Of a DNA stretch of 64,000 nt, positions 7,767 through 14,229 are shown piece by piece (within the stretch, counting starts at the first letter, position 1; each line of letters opens with the position of its first letter). Position numbers and translations under genes: made by a program. This DNA is from Winogradskyella schleiferi (lineage in GTDB: Bacteria > Bacteroidota > Bacteroidia > Flavobacteriales > Flavobacteriaceae). Below the pieces are notes generated by a model. That model was not told the DNA's origin. It searched no databases and saw only the letters and a list, made by a program, of their open reading frames with translations. Where the stretch lies: the NCBI RefSeq assembly GCF_013394655.1, contig NZ_CP053351.1, positions 3,316,501-3,380,500 of the forward strand, written 5' to 3'.

Positions 7767-7904
7767 TTTGGTAACAATGCATATATTTTATTGCTAGTTT
7801 CTAGCCTGCTTACGAATATTCCTGCGGAATATTCTATTCGGTTTTTATTTGCTAACTTAGTGACTTAATCACGCAACAAACCATATACTAAACCGTTGTA
7901 CACC
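7767..7904 (+). repeat. attC-like site R7
   Basis: Left box TTTGGTAAC (7767-7775), left arm with GCATATA, apex GAATATTCC/GGAATATTC, TAACTTAG motif, right arm GCAACAAACCATATAC, right box GTTGTACACC (7895-7904). Confidence 0.88.
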
Positions 7905-7927
7905 ATTTGAGAAAATGTAATTGAATA

Positions 7928-8422
7928 ATGAAAAGAGGATTAAATATTTTACATTTCTGCCTTTATCTCATTGCGAAAAAAATACATTTTCTATTTAACA
8001 AAATAAATCCTGCTCTGTTATTATACAGAATACCAGCTGTTAAAAGAAGAATGAAAACAAAATATGGTATAGATAACACAAAAGAATATTTGGATGATTT
8101 TTGGACCAATCAAAAAAACGGATTGAGCTTACATTATATCGGAGGCTGGCTTGTTGGGCTAATTTTTATAATGCTTATCAGTTTAACCATTATTCTGATG
8201 AAAAATTCTGACTTAATTTTACCTAAATACTTATTCATTGCTTTTGGTATAATAGCTTATTTAATTTGCTATTTCGCTGTATTTAAAAATGACACGTATT
8301 TAAAATATTTTAAGGAATTCAACACTTGGTCGATAACAAAAAAAAGGCTTAGCGTTTTAATAAGTATTGGGTTTATATTATTTGTTATTTCTTTGTTTTT
8401 TTCAAGTTTATTGTGGTTTTAA
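7928..8422 (+). CDS. Cassette membrane protein of unknown function
   Basis: 164 residues. A basic, hydrophobic N-terminal third is followed by three predicted membrane segments (about residues 73-91, 99-117 and 142-162). Charged loops lie between them. I do not recognise the family. The first 22 bases of the cassette (from the box at 7895) are nearly the same as those of the cassette starting at 9848, so the two cassettes share a 5' end. The closing box at 8437 is partly degenerate. Confidence 0.72.
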   Translation: MKRGLNILHFCLYLIAKKIHFLFNKINPALLLYRIPAVKRRMKTKYGIDNTKEYLDDFWTNQKNGLSLHYIGGWLVGLIFIMLISLTIILMKNSDLILPKYLFIAFGIIAYLICYFAVFKNDTYLKYFKEFNTWSITKKRLSVLISIGFILFVISLFFSSLLWF

Positions 8423-8436
8423 ACAATTAAAAAACA

Positions 8437-8576
8437 GGTTACAACACCGGTTATTTTTAATTGCTTGGGTCGTTGCATATTTGGAAAATTCTTTCAAAAT
8501 TTTATCGAGTTCATTTTTGTTTACTAAATTAGTTGCTTAAACACCTAATTAACCATATATAACAACTTTGTAGCAC
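8437..8576 (+). repeat. attC-like site R8 (degenerate)
   Basis: Left box GGTTACAAC (8437-8445), left arm GGTTATTTTTAATTGC, an imperfect apex, TAAATTAG, right arm CCTAATTAACCATATA and right box TTTGTAGCAC. The conserved GTT of the right box has become TTT, so the site may be inactive. Confidence 0.78.
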
Positions 8577-8609
8577 AAGACAGCTGAATAAAACCAATAA
8601 AACAACCAT

Positions 8610-9020
8610 ATGAATTTTAAAACACTCATTCTTCTTCTTTTACTATTACCTTCCCTAATCTTTTCCCAAGAAGAAACAGAAGGCTCTATTATTGCTGATT
8701 CATTAAACGAATGTATGGATTCTATAATTCCATTTGATATTAAAAAAGCGTTTGTATGTATAGAAGAAGCTAATAAAAAATCAGAGTTAGAGATGATTTC
8801 TACTTATGAGAAATTATTAAAACTCACAGATAATAACCAAACGGTAATACATTCTCAAGAAAAATGGATTGAGTATAGAAATGCGCAGTCTAAAATGATT
8901 ATGGATGTTTTAGATTTCATGTCTAAAGATTACCCAGTAGAGAGAAGATTAGTGAAATTTTCCCTAAACCAAGAAAGGACAGACCATTTGAAGAGTTTAA
9001 TTGATGCTATTACAAACTAA
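8610..9020 (+). CDS. Secreted DUF1311/LprI-like protein
   Basis: 136 residues with a signal peptide (LLLLLPSLIFSQ, cleavage near residue 20). The mature part has the layout of the DUF1311 (LprI N-terminal) family: a conserved Cys/Ala region, a helix with LEMISTYEKLLKL, then HSQEKWIEYRNAQ near residue 90, which matches the family's SQ..W..YR block. Some members inhibit lysozyme; most are uncharacterised. One of the usual disulphide cysteines is absent after the WxxYR block. A single-gene cassette. Confidence 0.65.
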   Translation: MNFKTLILLLLLLPSLIFSQEETEGSIIADSLNECMDSIIPFDIKKAFVCIEEANKKSELEMISTYEKLLKLTDNNQTVIHSQEKWIEYRNAQSKMIMDVLDFMSKDYPVERRLVKFSLNQERTDHLKSLIDAITN

Positions 9021-9023
9021 AGC

Positions 9024-9204
9024 CTATGTACAACACGGTACATAAGCTATGACTTGGTCAGTCCACACTTGGAATCCCGACGCCTTGGGACTGCGATACG
9101 AGCGAAGCGAACTGGCGAAACAATTTCCCAAAATCAATTTTTATCAGGAAAGGTCTGTGCCGAGACACGTCACATCTCATATCAAATACAAAATCGTTGC
9201 CAAC
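9024..9204 (+). repeat. attC-like site R9 (long, divergent)
   Basis: Left end with GTACAAC (9028-9034), left arm GTACATAAGCTATGAC, right arm region GTCACATCTCATATC, right box GTTGCCAAC (9196-9204). About 180 bp, longer than the others. Its middle holds GC-richer sequence unlike the rest of the array. Confidence 0.65.
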
Positions 9205-9221
9205 AATTTAAAACCAAAATA

Positions 9222-9713
9222 TTGAAAACAGGAAAAATACGCTTATCCAATAAAACTCAAATCGCAAAAATCCTGAATAGGAATAACTATCTTCTAATAA
9301 TTGTTGGAATAATTTTCCTGATAATTAATTATGATTTATTTAGTTCGCAACCAAAATTTTTGATTACAGAAGGTTTCTTTTGGAAAGGAATTGCTATAGT
9401 ATTTCAAATAATTTTTATCGGAACACTAATACAATGGGAATATAAAAAACAACGGATTATTGACATTCTCTCAAACGGAACAATTACTCATGGCAAACTT
9501 CAAATGAGTGAAAAAGTTAAACCGAATCAAGAGTCGTCTTTTTATGTTCATCTTTTTGAATATGAAGTTGACAACAAAAAATATGAAGTGACATTAAAAA
9601 ACAAAAGGAATAGTGTAAAATCCGACTTCATAATATATCAATCAAATAATCCAAAAAATGGGATTGTTTATGAGGATTTGAAAAACGGATTGAAAGAAAT
9701 GGTAAAGAAATAA
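9222..9713 (+). CDS. Cassette membrane protein, possibly DUF3592-like
   Basis: About 163 residues from a TTG at 9222; the frame is open from 9054 but that part lies within the recombination site. Two membrane segments (about residues 20-38 and 53-74) are followed by a soluble beta-rich part (SNGTITHGKLQ, HLFEYEVDNKKYEVTLKN, PKNGIVYEDLKNG). That layout is like DUF3592-type proteins; the assignment is tentative. Opening and closing boxes match in 7 of 10 positions only, the weakest pair in the array. Confidence 0.6.
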   Translation: MKTGKIRLSNKTQIAKILNRNNYLLIIVGIIFLIINYDLFSSQPKFLITEGFFWKGIAIVFQIIFIGTLIQWEYKKQRIIDILSNGTITHGKLQMSEKVKPNQESSFYVHLFEYEVDNKKYEVTLKNKRNSVKSDFIIYQSNNPKNGIVYEDLKNGLKEMVKK

Positions 9714-9718
9714 ATTCT

Positions 9719-9857
9719 GTAACCAACACCATGTATAATTAATTGCCAGTTGTAGCTCACTTGCGAAATTCCTTCGGAATTTCGCCGTTGGTGCTTTATT
9801 TAGTAAATTAGTTATTTAAAAACATCCAACTAATCATTCACAAAACCCTTGTACACC
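9719..9857 (+). repeat. attC-like site R10
   Basis: Left box GTAACCAAC (9719-9727), left arm ATGTATAATTAATTGC, apex GAAATTCCTTCGGAATTTC, TAAATTAG, right arm CCAACTAATCATTCAC, right box CTTGTACACC (9848-9857) with C in place of the first G. Confidence 0.85.
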
Positions 9858-9859
9858 AT

Positions 9860-10588
9860 TTGAGAAAAATAATCTACATAGTAATAATATTTGGAATTCT
9901 AGCTTCTTGCAAACAGAAAACCGAACCACAACAATCGGAAAATAAACCGACTGAAATTCCTGCTTGGAAAATTGACTTGGATACAATTGTGGAAAGAAAT
10001 AATCCACAAAGTCTTGACCTTTCAAAACATCAGCTTTTTATTGATACCACAAGAAACTCTGAATTCTATACAAAATTAATTTCTTGGGAACCTCAAAATG
10101 AGAAAAATGATGTTATGTACTTTTATCGTAATACTTTATCAAAAAACAAAACCTTAAACGAGATTGACCTACAAAATTTTCCTACTCTTTGGACAACAAT
10201 AAGGAAACTAAACGGTGAATTTATATTATATCAAAGATGTGATGGAATCGACAAAAGAATAGAAATCACAAATAATGCAATCTATTTTTACGGTCCACTG
10301 GAATCTCATGCTGATGCAATAAATCAAATAATAAAATTATCAGATGAGGGCATAAAAATTGAATTAAAAGCTAAAAGGGAAAATGGCGAAATAAATGCAA
10401 TGTTTTCAATTACCAATACAGAACATGAGAACATCTATTATTTACAATATGACAGCGAAAACGGTTTGTTTCAAGAGTTAATTATTCCAACAAATAAAGC
10501 GTCCGAATTTGATTTAATAGTTAATAATTGTGTTCAAATGAAAAGAACAGAATTTAACGGATTCGATAAAATTGATTACAATGAATAA
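9860..10588 (+). CDS. Cassette lipoprotein of unknown function (TTG start)
   Basis: 242 residues. The signal IIYIVIIFGILASCKQ contains a lipobox with Cys at about residue 17, followed by a Pro/Glu/Gln/Asn-rich linker. The mature domain is not recognised. No ATG fits: the lipoprotein signal begins at the TTG at 9860, only 2 bases after the cassette box, so the box is part of the start region. The closing box GGTGTACAAC (10594-10603) is 5 bases after the stop and is then cut by an IS110 element. Confidence 0.75.
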   Translation: MRKIIYIVIIFGILASCKQKTEPQQSENKPTEIPAWKIDLDTIVERNNPQSLDLSKHQLFIDTTRNSEFYTKLISWEPQNEKNDVMYFYRNTLSKNKTLNEIDLQNFPTLWTTIRKLNGEFILYQRCDGIDKRIEITNNAIYFYGPLESHADAINQIIKLSDEGIKIELKAKRENGEINAMFSITNTEHENIYYLQYDSENGLFQELIIPTNKASEFDLIVNNCVQMKRTEFNGFDKIDYNE

Positions 10589-10593
10589 AAAAC

Positions 10594-10603
10594 GGTGTAC
10601 AAC
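10594..10603 (+). repeat. attC-like site R11, left box only
   Basis: GGTGTACAAC is the exact complement of the opening bases of its cassette (9848-9857 apart from the first base). The rest of the site resumes at about 11845, after the IS110 element. Confidence 0.75.
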
Positions 10604-10636
10604 AAAGTACTGTGGCAAAAAACAAGTAAAAACTCA

Positions 10637-11608
10637 TTAATTTTTCACTAAAGTACTTTTATAATTTCCATCATATATTAATCCTGATTTAGCGATTGCA
10701 AAGGCCTGTTTTAGCAGCTTATTACAAACGGCAATTAACGCTAGTTTTTTGCTCTTTCCTTTGGCCACAATTCGCTCGTAAAGATCTCGGCAAGCCTTGT
10801 TGTATTTACATGCATTAAAACTGCACATAAACAATAAATTTCTCAGTTTCTGGTTTCCTATTTTACTTATTCTCGGTCGGCCTTTTACACTACTTCCGCT
10901 TTGCCTAATTACTGGAGTCAGACCTGCGTAACTGCACAGCTCACTTGCGCTTGTAAAACGATCAAAACCTCCTGTTAAAACCACCAACATAATAGCTGTT
11001 TTTGGACCAATACCTGGAATGGTCTTTAAACGTGTAAACAGATCCTGATGCGATTGTTTTACTAAAACCAAAAGCATTTCCTCTAAGGTTTTTATCTCTT
11101 TTGTCAGTTGCCTTAAGCTACGTTTTAAAGACGTTACAACAATCTTACTTGGATTGCCCAAAACAGCTTCACCGTGTATTTTGTTTTTTAGCATAGTACT
11201 TTGTTTTGTATACACAGAAAGGGTTCTGACGATTTGGAGGCATTCTATCTCATTCTTGGAATTGCCTTTCCAAAGCTTTAATTCTACTTGCTCAGCATAA
11301 GCACATATAAGTTTGGAATCGCTCTTATCGGTCTTTACTTTTGATAGTCCCATTTGTATGAAACGTTTCACTGACAATGGATTTTCCACCGATACTTTTA
11401 TACCAGATTCCAGTAAATGATAAGCCAACTGATAATGGTAATAACCTGTGGCTTCCATGACGCAATGACTCTTATTATTTAAAAGTTTCGTAAACTTTTT
11501 AAAGCCAAATTCATTGTTTTTAAACTGATAATAATTACCATCAGAATCGGTGACATCGAAAACTAAATGACTAATGTCAATTCCAAAATATTTAATATCT
11601 TTATTCAT
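10637..11608 (-). CDS. IS110-family transposase (DEDD recombinase)
   Basis: 323 residues. The N-terminal RuvC-like DEDD domain shows D11 (FGIDIS), E52 (VMEATGYY), and D94 and D97 (KTDKSDSK). The C-terminal transposase_20 domain has LKTIPGIGPKTA (about 194-205) and QSGSSVKGR (236-244), which includes the serine used for strand exchange. In this family the recombinase is guided by a bridge RNA encoded in the non-coding end. The gene is intact and on the strand opposite to the cassettes. Confidence 0.95.
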   Translation of the reverse strand: MNKDIKYFGIDISHLVFDVTDSDGNYYQFKNNEFGFKKFTKLLNNKSHCVMEATGYYHYQLAYHLLESGIKVSVENPLSVKRFIQMGLSKVKTDKSDSKLICAYAEQVELKLWKGNSKNEIECLQIVRTLSVYTKQSTMLKNKIHGEAVLGNPSKIVVTSLKRSLRQLTKEIKTLEEMLLVLVKQSHQDLFTRLKTIPGIGPKTAIMLVVLTGGFDRFTSASELCSYAGLTPVIRQSGSSVKGRPRISKIGNQKLRNLLFMCSFNACKYNKACRDLYERIVAKGKSKKLALIAVCNKLLKQAFAIAKSGLIYDGNYKSTLVKN

Positions 11609-11619
11609 AAGAAAATGTT

Positions 11620-11810
11620 TTTTTTGAAAGGACGATCTACGCGAGTTTCAACGACTTAAAATCGAGGTCTAAAAGCCTCACACCTGCCCGTCCGTTCAGG
11701 CGGGGAACTGTACGAAATCTGTGTAGAAAAGAGAGGGGATTTACAATGTTGACGAAGTCTTAAGCTTCTGCGTATATATTAACCTTATTCCTCTCTTTTG
11801 TCTTTTCTGA
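11620..11810 (-). ncRNA. Candidate IS110 bridge RNA
   Basis: The non-coding end of the IS110 element, upstream of its transposase and read on the same strand. It folds into two stem-loops by eye. The first closes with AGAGAGG/CCTCTCT (11730-11736 with 11790-11796), has a large internal loop, and is capped by the hairpin arms GAAG/CTTC near 11754-11768. The second contains GAGG/CCTC (11664-11679) and a GC-rich hairpin near 11683-11704. Stem, internal loop and cap is the layout of known IS110 bridge RNAs. The guide-target match has not been tested. Confidence 0.55.
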
Positions 11811-11844
11811 TTTATGCTCTAATTTAATGAATTGTAAACTTAAG

Positions 11845-11970
11845 CCGTATATAATTCATTGCTTGGTCACTGCTGACTTACGAACATTCTTGAGGAATAA
11901 TCTGTCTGTGATTTTTTGCTATCTTAGTGCTGAGACATGCAACAAACCATAGCCCAACCATTGTGCTTCA
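11845..11970 (+). repeat. attC-like site R11, main part
   Basis: Arm CGTATATAATTCATTGC, apex GAACATTCTTGAGGAATAATC, TATCTTAG, right arm GCAACAAACCATAGCC, right box ATTGTGCTTC (11960-11969) with A for the first G. The right box is complementary to AAGCACAAC at 12524, the end of the next cassette. Confidence 0.85.
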
Positions 11971-11997
11971 TGTTGCAAAATGAGATAAAATTTTATT

Positions 11998-12255
11998 ATG
12001 GAGGTTAATATGGCATATTATCGTAAAAAAGATTGGAAAAAATTTTTAAAAATAATTGACGACAGAAATGGCATGCATGAGTTTTGGGAAGATTGGCACA
12101 AATCATATTTAGACGCAAAACGTAGTTTGACTTCCAAAGGCATTATTGTCAATGATTATGTGGTCGATTTGGATAAGTTAAAAACATACTGTAAAACTAG
12201 AAACCTAAAAATTGACGGAAAAGCCCGTTCACAATTCGTATCTAAAATAAAATGA
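11998..12255 (+). CDS. Small basic cassette protein of unknown function
   Basis: 85 residues, rich in Lys and Trp, with no signal peptide or membrane segment (AYYRKKDWKKFLKIIDD...GMHEFWEDWHK). I do not recognise it. A GGAGG at 12000-12004 stands 5 bases before an in-frame ATG at 12010, so the start may be 12010 rather than 11998. Its end overlaps the next gene by 4 bases (ATGA), so the two are translationally coupled. A toxin-antitoxin role would fit the layout but nothing in the sequence shows it. Confidence 0.65.
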   Translation: MEVNMAYYRKKDWKKFLKIIDDRNGMHEFWEDWHKSYLDAKRSLTSKGIIVNDYVVDLDKLKTYCKTRNLKIDGKARSQFVSKIK

Positions 12256-12515
12256 ACAAAGAACATATAGCTAAGGTAAAAGTTTTATTAACTCAATGGA
12301 ACCCACTCGGAAACAATTCCGTTCAAATAAGCGATTTGAATAATTATGAAACTGAAGCAACTGATATTCTCTGGCATCTAAAAAAGAAAAATACGGTAGA
12401 TCAGATAAGTAAAATGATAGATTCTGTATTAAACCAAGCTTTTGGAATTCATGTCGATCCAGTTAAATGCAAAATTATTGCCGAACAAATCCACATAATG
12501 CTTAATGAAAAATAA
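12252..12515 (+). CDS. Small cassette protein, DUF1871-like
   Basis: 87 residues, helical, soluble. LTQWNPLGNNS near residue 12 and YETEATDILWHLKKK near 32, with a C-terminal KCKIIAEQIHIML helix, resemble the small DUF1871 proteins (WNPLG...YETEA). Their function is unknown. It overlaps the preceding gene by 4 bases and ends 8 bases before the closing box. Confidence 0.6.
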   Translation: MNKEHIAKVKVLLTQWNPLGNNSVQISDLNNYETEATDILWHLKKKNTVDQISKMIDSVLNQAFGIHVDPVKCKIIAEQIHIMLNEK

Positions 12516-12523
12516 AAGCACGA

Positions 12524-12713
12524 AAGCACAACACTATATTTAGCAAATTGGGCGATTAGTGCTTAACCAAAGGTCGTTGTCTATTTACAAAGTCGCCAAA
12601 TCTTTTGATTTGGCATTAAAGAGAAAAATTAAAACAAAATAAAAAGATTTGGCTTGTGGCTTAAATTAATCGTTTATTTATTGCCCATCATGTCATATAT
12701 TTAACGTTGTGTC
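12524..12713 (+). repeat. attC-like site R12 (different subfamily, about 190 bp)
   Basis: Left box AAGCACAAC (12524-12532) and right box GTTGTGTC (12706-12713) follow the cassette rule. The body is different: inner stems include ATTGGGCGATTA against TTAATCG and ATTGCCCAT, and the apex is GCCAAATC-TTTT-GATTTGGC. A second GATTTGGC copy lies near 12646. Confidence 0.7.
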
Positions 12714-12729
12714 ATTCAAATCAAACAAT

Positions 12730-13182
12730 ATGAAAAGAATAATTTTCGGAGTTTTTATTACCTTTTTTAGCATAAATGCATCCGCTCAGTTCGTAGCTAA
12801 AATGGAAGTAAAAGAAGCGATTGAAGGAATGTGCAGTGAAAAAGACGTATATGCTTTACTTCCATTTGATGGACAAGAAAAGGCGATTTGTCCAGTATCT
12901 GAAAATGATATACTAAAACGATTAAATTCTGAAATACAATTTTTAAAGGACAATCCTAAATTCAAGGATAAAGGAATGATTGGACTTATAATTAATTGTA
13001 AAGGGAAAATCGTTCAATGTAAGATGGACAATAAAACAAAGAGTGCTGAACTTGATAAGCAAATCGAAGAATTATTTAACTCATTAGGTGAATGGAAAGC
13101 TGGAAAGCTAAAAGGAAAAAAAGTAGACAGTTCTGTATTGTATAGTTTCAAAATCAAGAAAGGAAAAATAACTTTTGACTAA
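12730..13182 (+). CDS. Secreted TonB C-terminal-like protein
   Basis: About 150 residues. A signal peptide ends near ASAQ (residue 19). The mature part contains two Cys early (EGMCSEKD, KAICPVSE) and then GMIGLIINCKGKIVQC, a helix with LDKQIEELFNSL, GEWKAGKLKGKKVDSSVLYSFKI, which follows the TonB C-terminal fold (WKPG..NGK.V...). No membrane anchor or Pro-rich linker is present, so it is not a complete TonB. The ATG at 12730 is preferred to a GTG at 12709 that lies in the box. Confidence 0.65.
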   Translation: MKRIIFGVFITFFSINASAQFVAKMEVKEAIEGMCSEKDVYALLPFDGQEKAICPVSENDILKRLNSEIQFLKDNPKFKDKGMIGLIINCKGKIVQCKMDNKTKSAELDKQIEELFNSLGEWKAGKLKGKKVDSSVLYSFKIKKGKITFD

Positions 13183-13192
13183 AAAAACGAAC

Positions 13193-13326
13193 ACACAACA
13201 ATGGCTATAAGCAAATGCTTGTTCTCGCCTGCTTTGGAAATTCCTGCGGAATTTCCAACTCGGTGTGTACTTGCAAAAAAAACCGCTAAACCACGCAACT
13301 ACTCATAGCCGAAACCGTTGGCAAAC
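13193..13326 (+). repeat. attC-like site R13
   Basis: Left box ACACAAC (13193-13199), complementary to GTTGTGT at 12706. Left arm GGCTATAAGCAAATGC, apex GGAAATTCCTGCGGAATTTCC, right arm GCAACTACTCATAGCC, right box GTTGGCAAAC (13317-13326). The outer arm is the GGCTAT/ATAGCC variant, as in R2. Confidence 0.88.
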
Positions 13327-13333
13327 ATTTGAA

Positions 13334-13633
13334 ATGAGAAACTACACATTAACCTTTATCTTTTTATATATCTCTCTGACTGGAAATTGTCAAGATGCAA
13401 AACTGGAAGAAATAAGAGCAAGTTATAGTCTTGGTGAAAAAACAAAAAAAGTAATTAAACAAAATAAATTATCACAACTAAAATATGATCTTGGACAAAC
13501 TGATAAAACAAATATACTGATTTCATTAATCCAAAGCGAAAAAGCAAAGAGTGGAGAATATAAGTTAAGTTCCGATATATATTTTAATCCTGTCATAAAT
13601 AAATATGTCTATACGATTTACAGCTATAAATAG
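13334..13633 (+). CDS. Small secreted cassette protein of unknown function
   Basis: About 99 residues with a signal peptide (FIFLYISLTGNCQ, cleavage or lipobox near residue 19). The rest is polar with SLGEKTKKVIKQNK and a C-terminal YVYTIYSYK strand. Not recognised. The ATG is 8 bases after the cassette box. It is followed 54 bases later by another small gene in the same cassette. Confidence 0.65.
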   Translation: MRNYTLTFIFLYISLTGNCQDAKLEEIRASYSLGEKTKKVIKQNKLSQLKYDLGQTDKTNILISLIQSEKAKSGEYKLSSDIYFNPVINKYVYTIYSYK

Positions 13634-13687
13634 ATTAAAACTGAATCTGATTGGGGACTGATTGACTACTTTAATATTGTTGAATTA

Positions 13688-13891
13688 ATGATCGAGCATG
13701 ACAATTCGAATAATGAACCTAGAGTAACTCGGAGAAGAATATTAAACCAAAATTCAGATTTAAAAAAATGGTGGCAATCATTAAAGGACAGTTATAATAA
13801 ACCAAAGTTTCAACGGAAAAAGTGGGCAGACGAATACAAACTCGTACCACCACCTCCTTCTCCACAAACAACAGAATGGTTTGAAAAATAA
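13688..13891 (+). CDS. Very small cassette protein of unknown function
   Basis: 67 residues, basic, no signal peptide. It contains RRRILNQNSDLKKWWQSLKD and a VPPPPSPQTTEWFEK tail. Nothing is recognised. Coding status rests on position: it fills the space between the previous gene and the closing box, ending 6 bases before it. Confidence 0.5.
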   Translation: MIEHDNSNNEPRVTRRRILNQNSDLKKWWQSLKDSYNKPKFQRKKWADEYKLVPPPPSPQTTEWFEK

Positions 13892-13896
13892 AAACA

Positions 13897-13935
13897 ATTT
13901 GCCAAGACGTGTATAGCTCATTGCAGTAAAATTCC
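13897..13935 (+). repeat. attC-like site R14 (left half only), end of the array
   Basis: TTTGCCAAG (13898-13906) is complementary to GTTGGCAAAC at 13317 apart from the last base. The arm GTGTATAGCTCATTGC and the first half of the apex (AAAATTCC) follow, and similarity stops there. The array ends at the apex, the same place where the IS3 copies join R0 and R4. Confidence 0.82.
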
Positions 13936-14229
13936 TAATCGAAGTTCAAAACAAGAATAAAAAAAACAATTCTACTAAATTTGAGTATAGCATCGCAAAT
14001 GAAATTACGATAGAATCATCTATCAATGAGTAATCGTCTCTCCATAAATAAGATAATAAAACATCCTATATTTTTTATTGTGGTTTTATTGCAACTTTCA
14101 ATATCATAATAATCACTTAAATTTCAAGGCATACAACCATTTTGACAATAGAATACATCAACATTTAAATGATGTAATATTTTTTTATCACATTTTTGTT
14201 ACAACATTTATTACGTCTCAATTTCTATT
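13936..14229. other. AT-rich junction between cassette array and island genes
   Basis: About 290 bases, very AT-rich. I see no gene, only a weak hairpin (CATCAACATTTAAATGATG near 14156) and scattered poly-T. It separates the + strand cassettes from the - strand island genes. Confidence 0.5.

Larger units (their letters stand above)
10604..11844 (-). mobile_element. IS110-family insertion sequence inside site R11
   Basis: About 1.24 kb. The element separates the left box of a cassette site (ending CAAC at 10603) from the remainder (starting near GCCGTATATAATTC at 11844). It has one transposase gene and a roughly 230-base non-coding end upstream of that gene, the standard IS110 layout. Ends are inferred by comparison with uninterrupted sites and may be off by a few bases. 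There is no obvious terminal inverted repeat, as expected for IS110. Confidence 0.8.

Noticed and set aside
9054..9221. Upstream extension of the gene at 9222
   Set aside because: This part is inside site R9 and reads through its palindrome; the protein pattern starts after the box.
11998..12515. Toxin-antitoxin pair
   Set aside because: Two small overlapping genes fit the layout, but no toxin or antitoxin motif is visible; the second resembles DUF1871.
925..13935. Reading the repeated sites as CRISPR repeats
   Set aside because: The units are 130 bp, imperfect, separated by 0.4-2 kb genes, and no cas gene is present.
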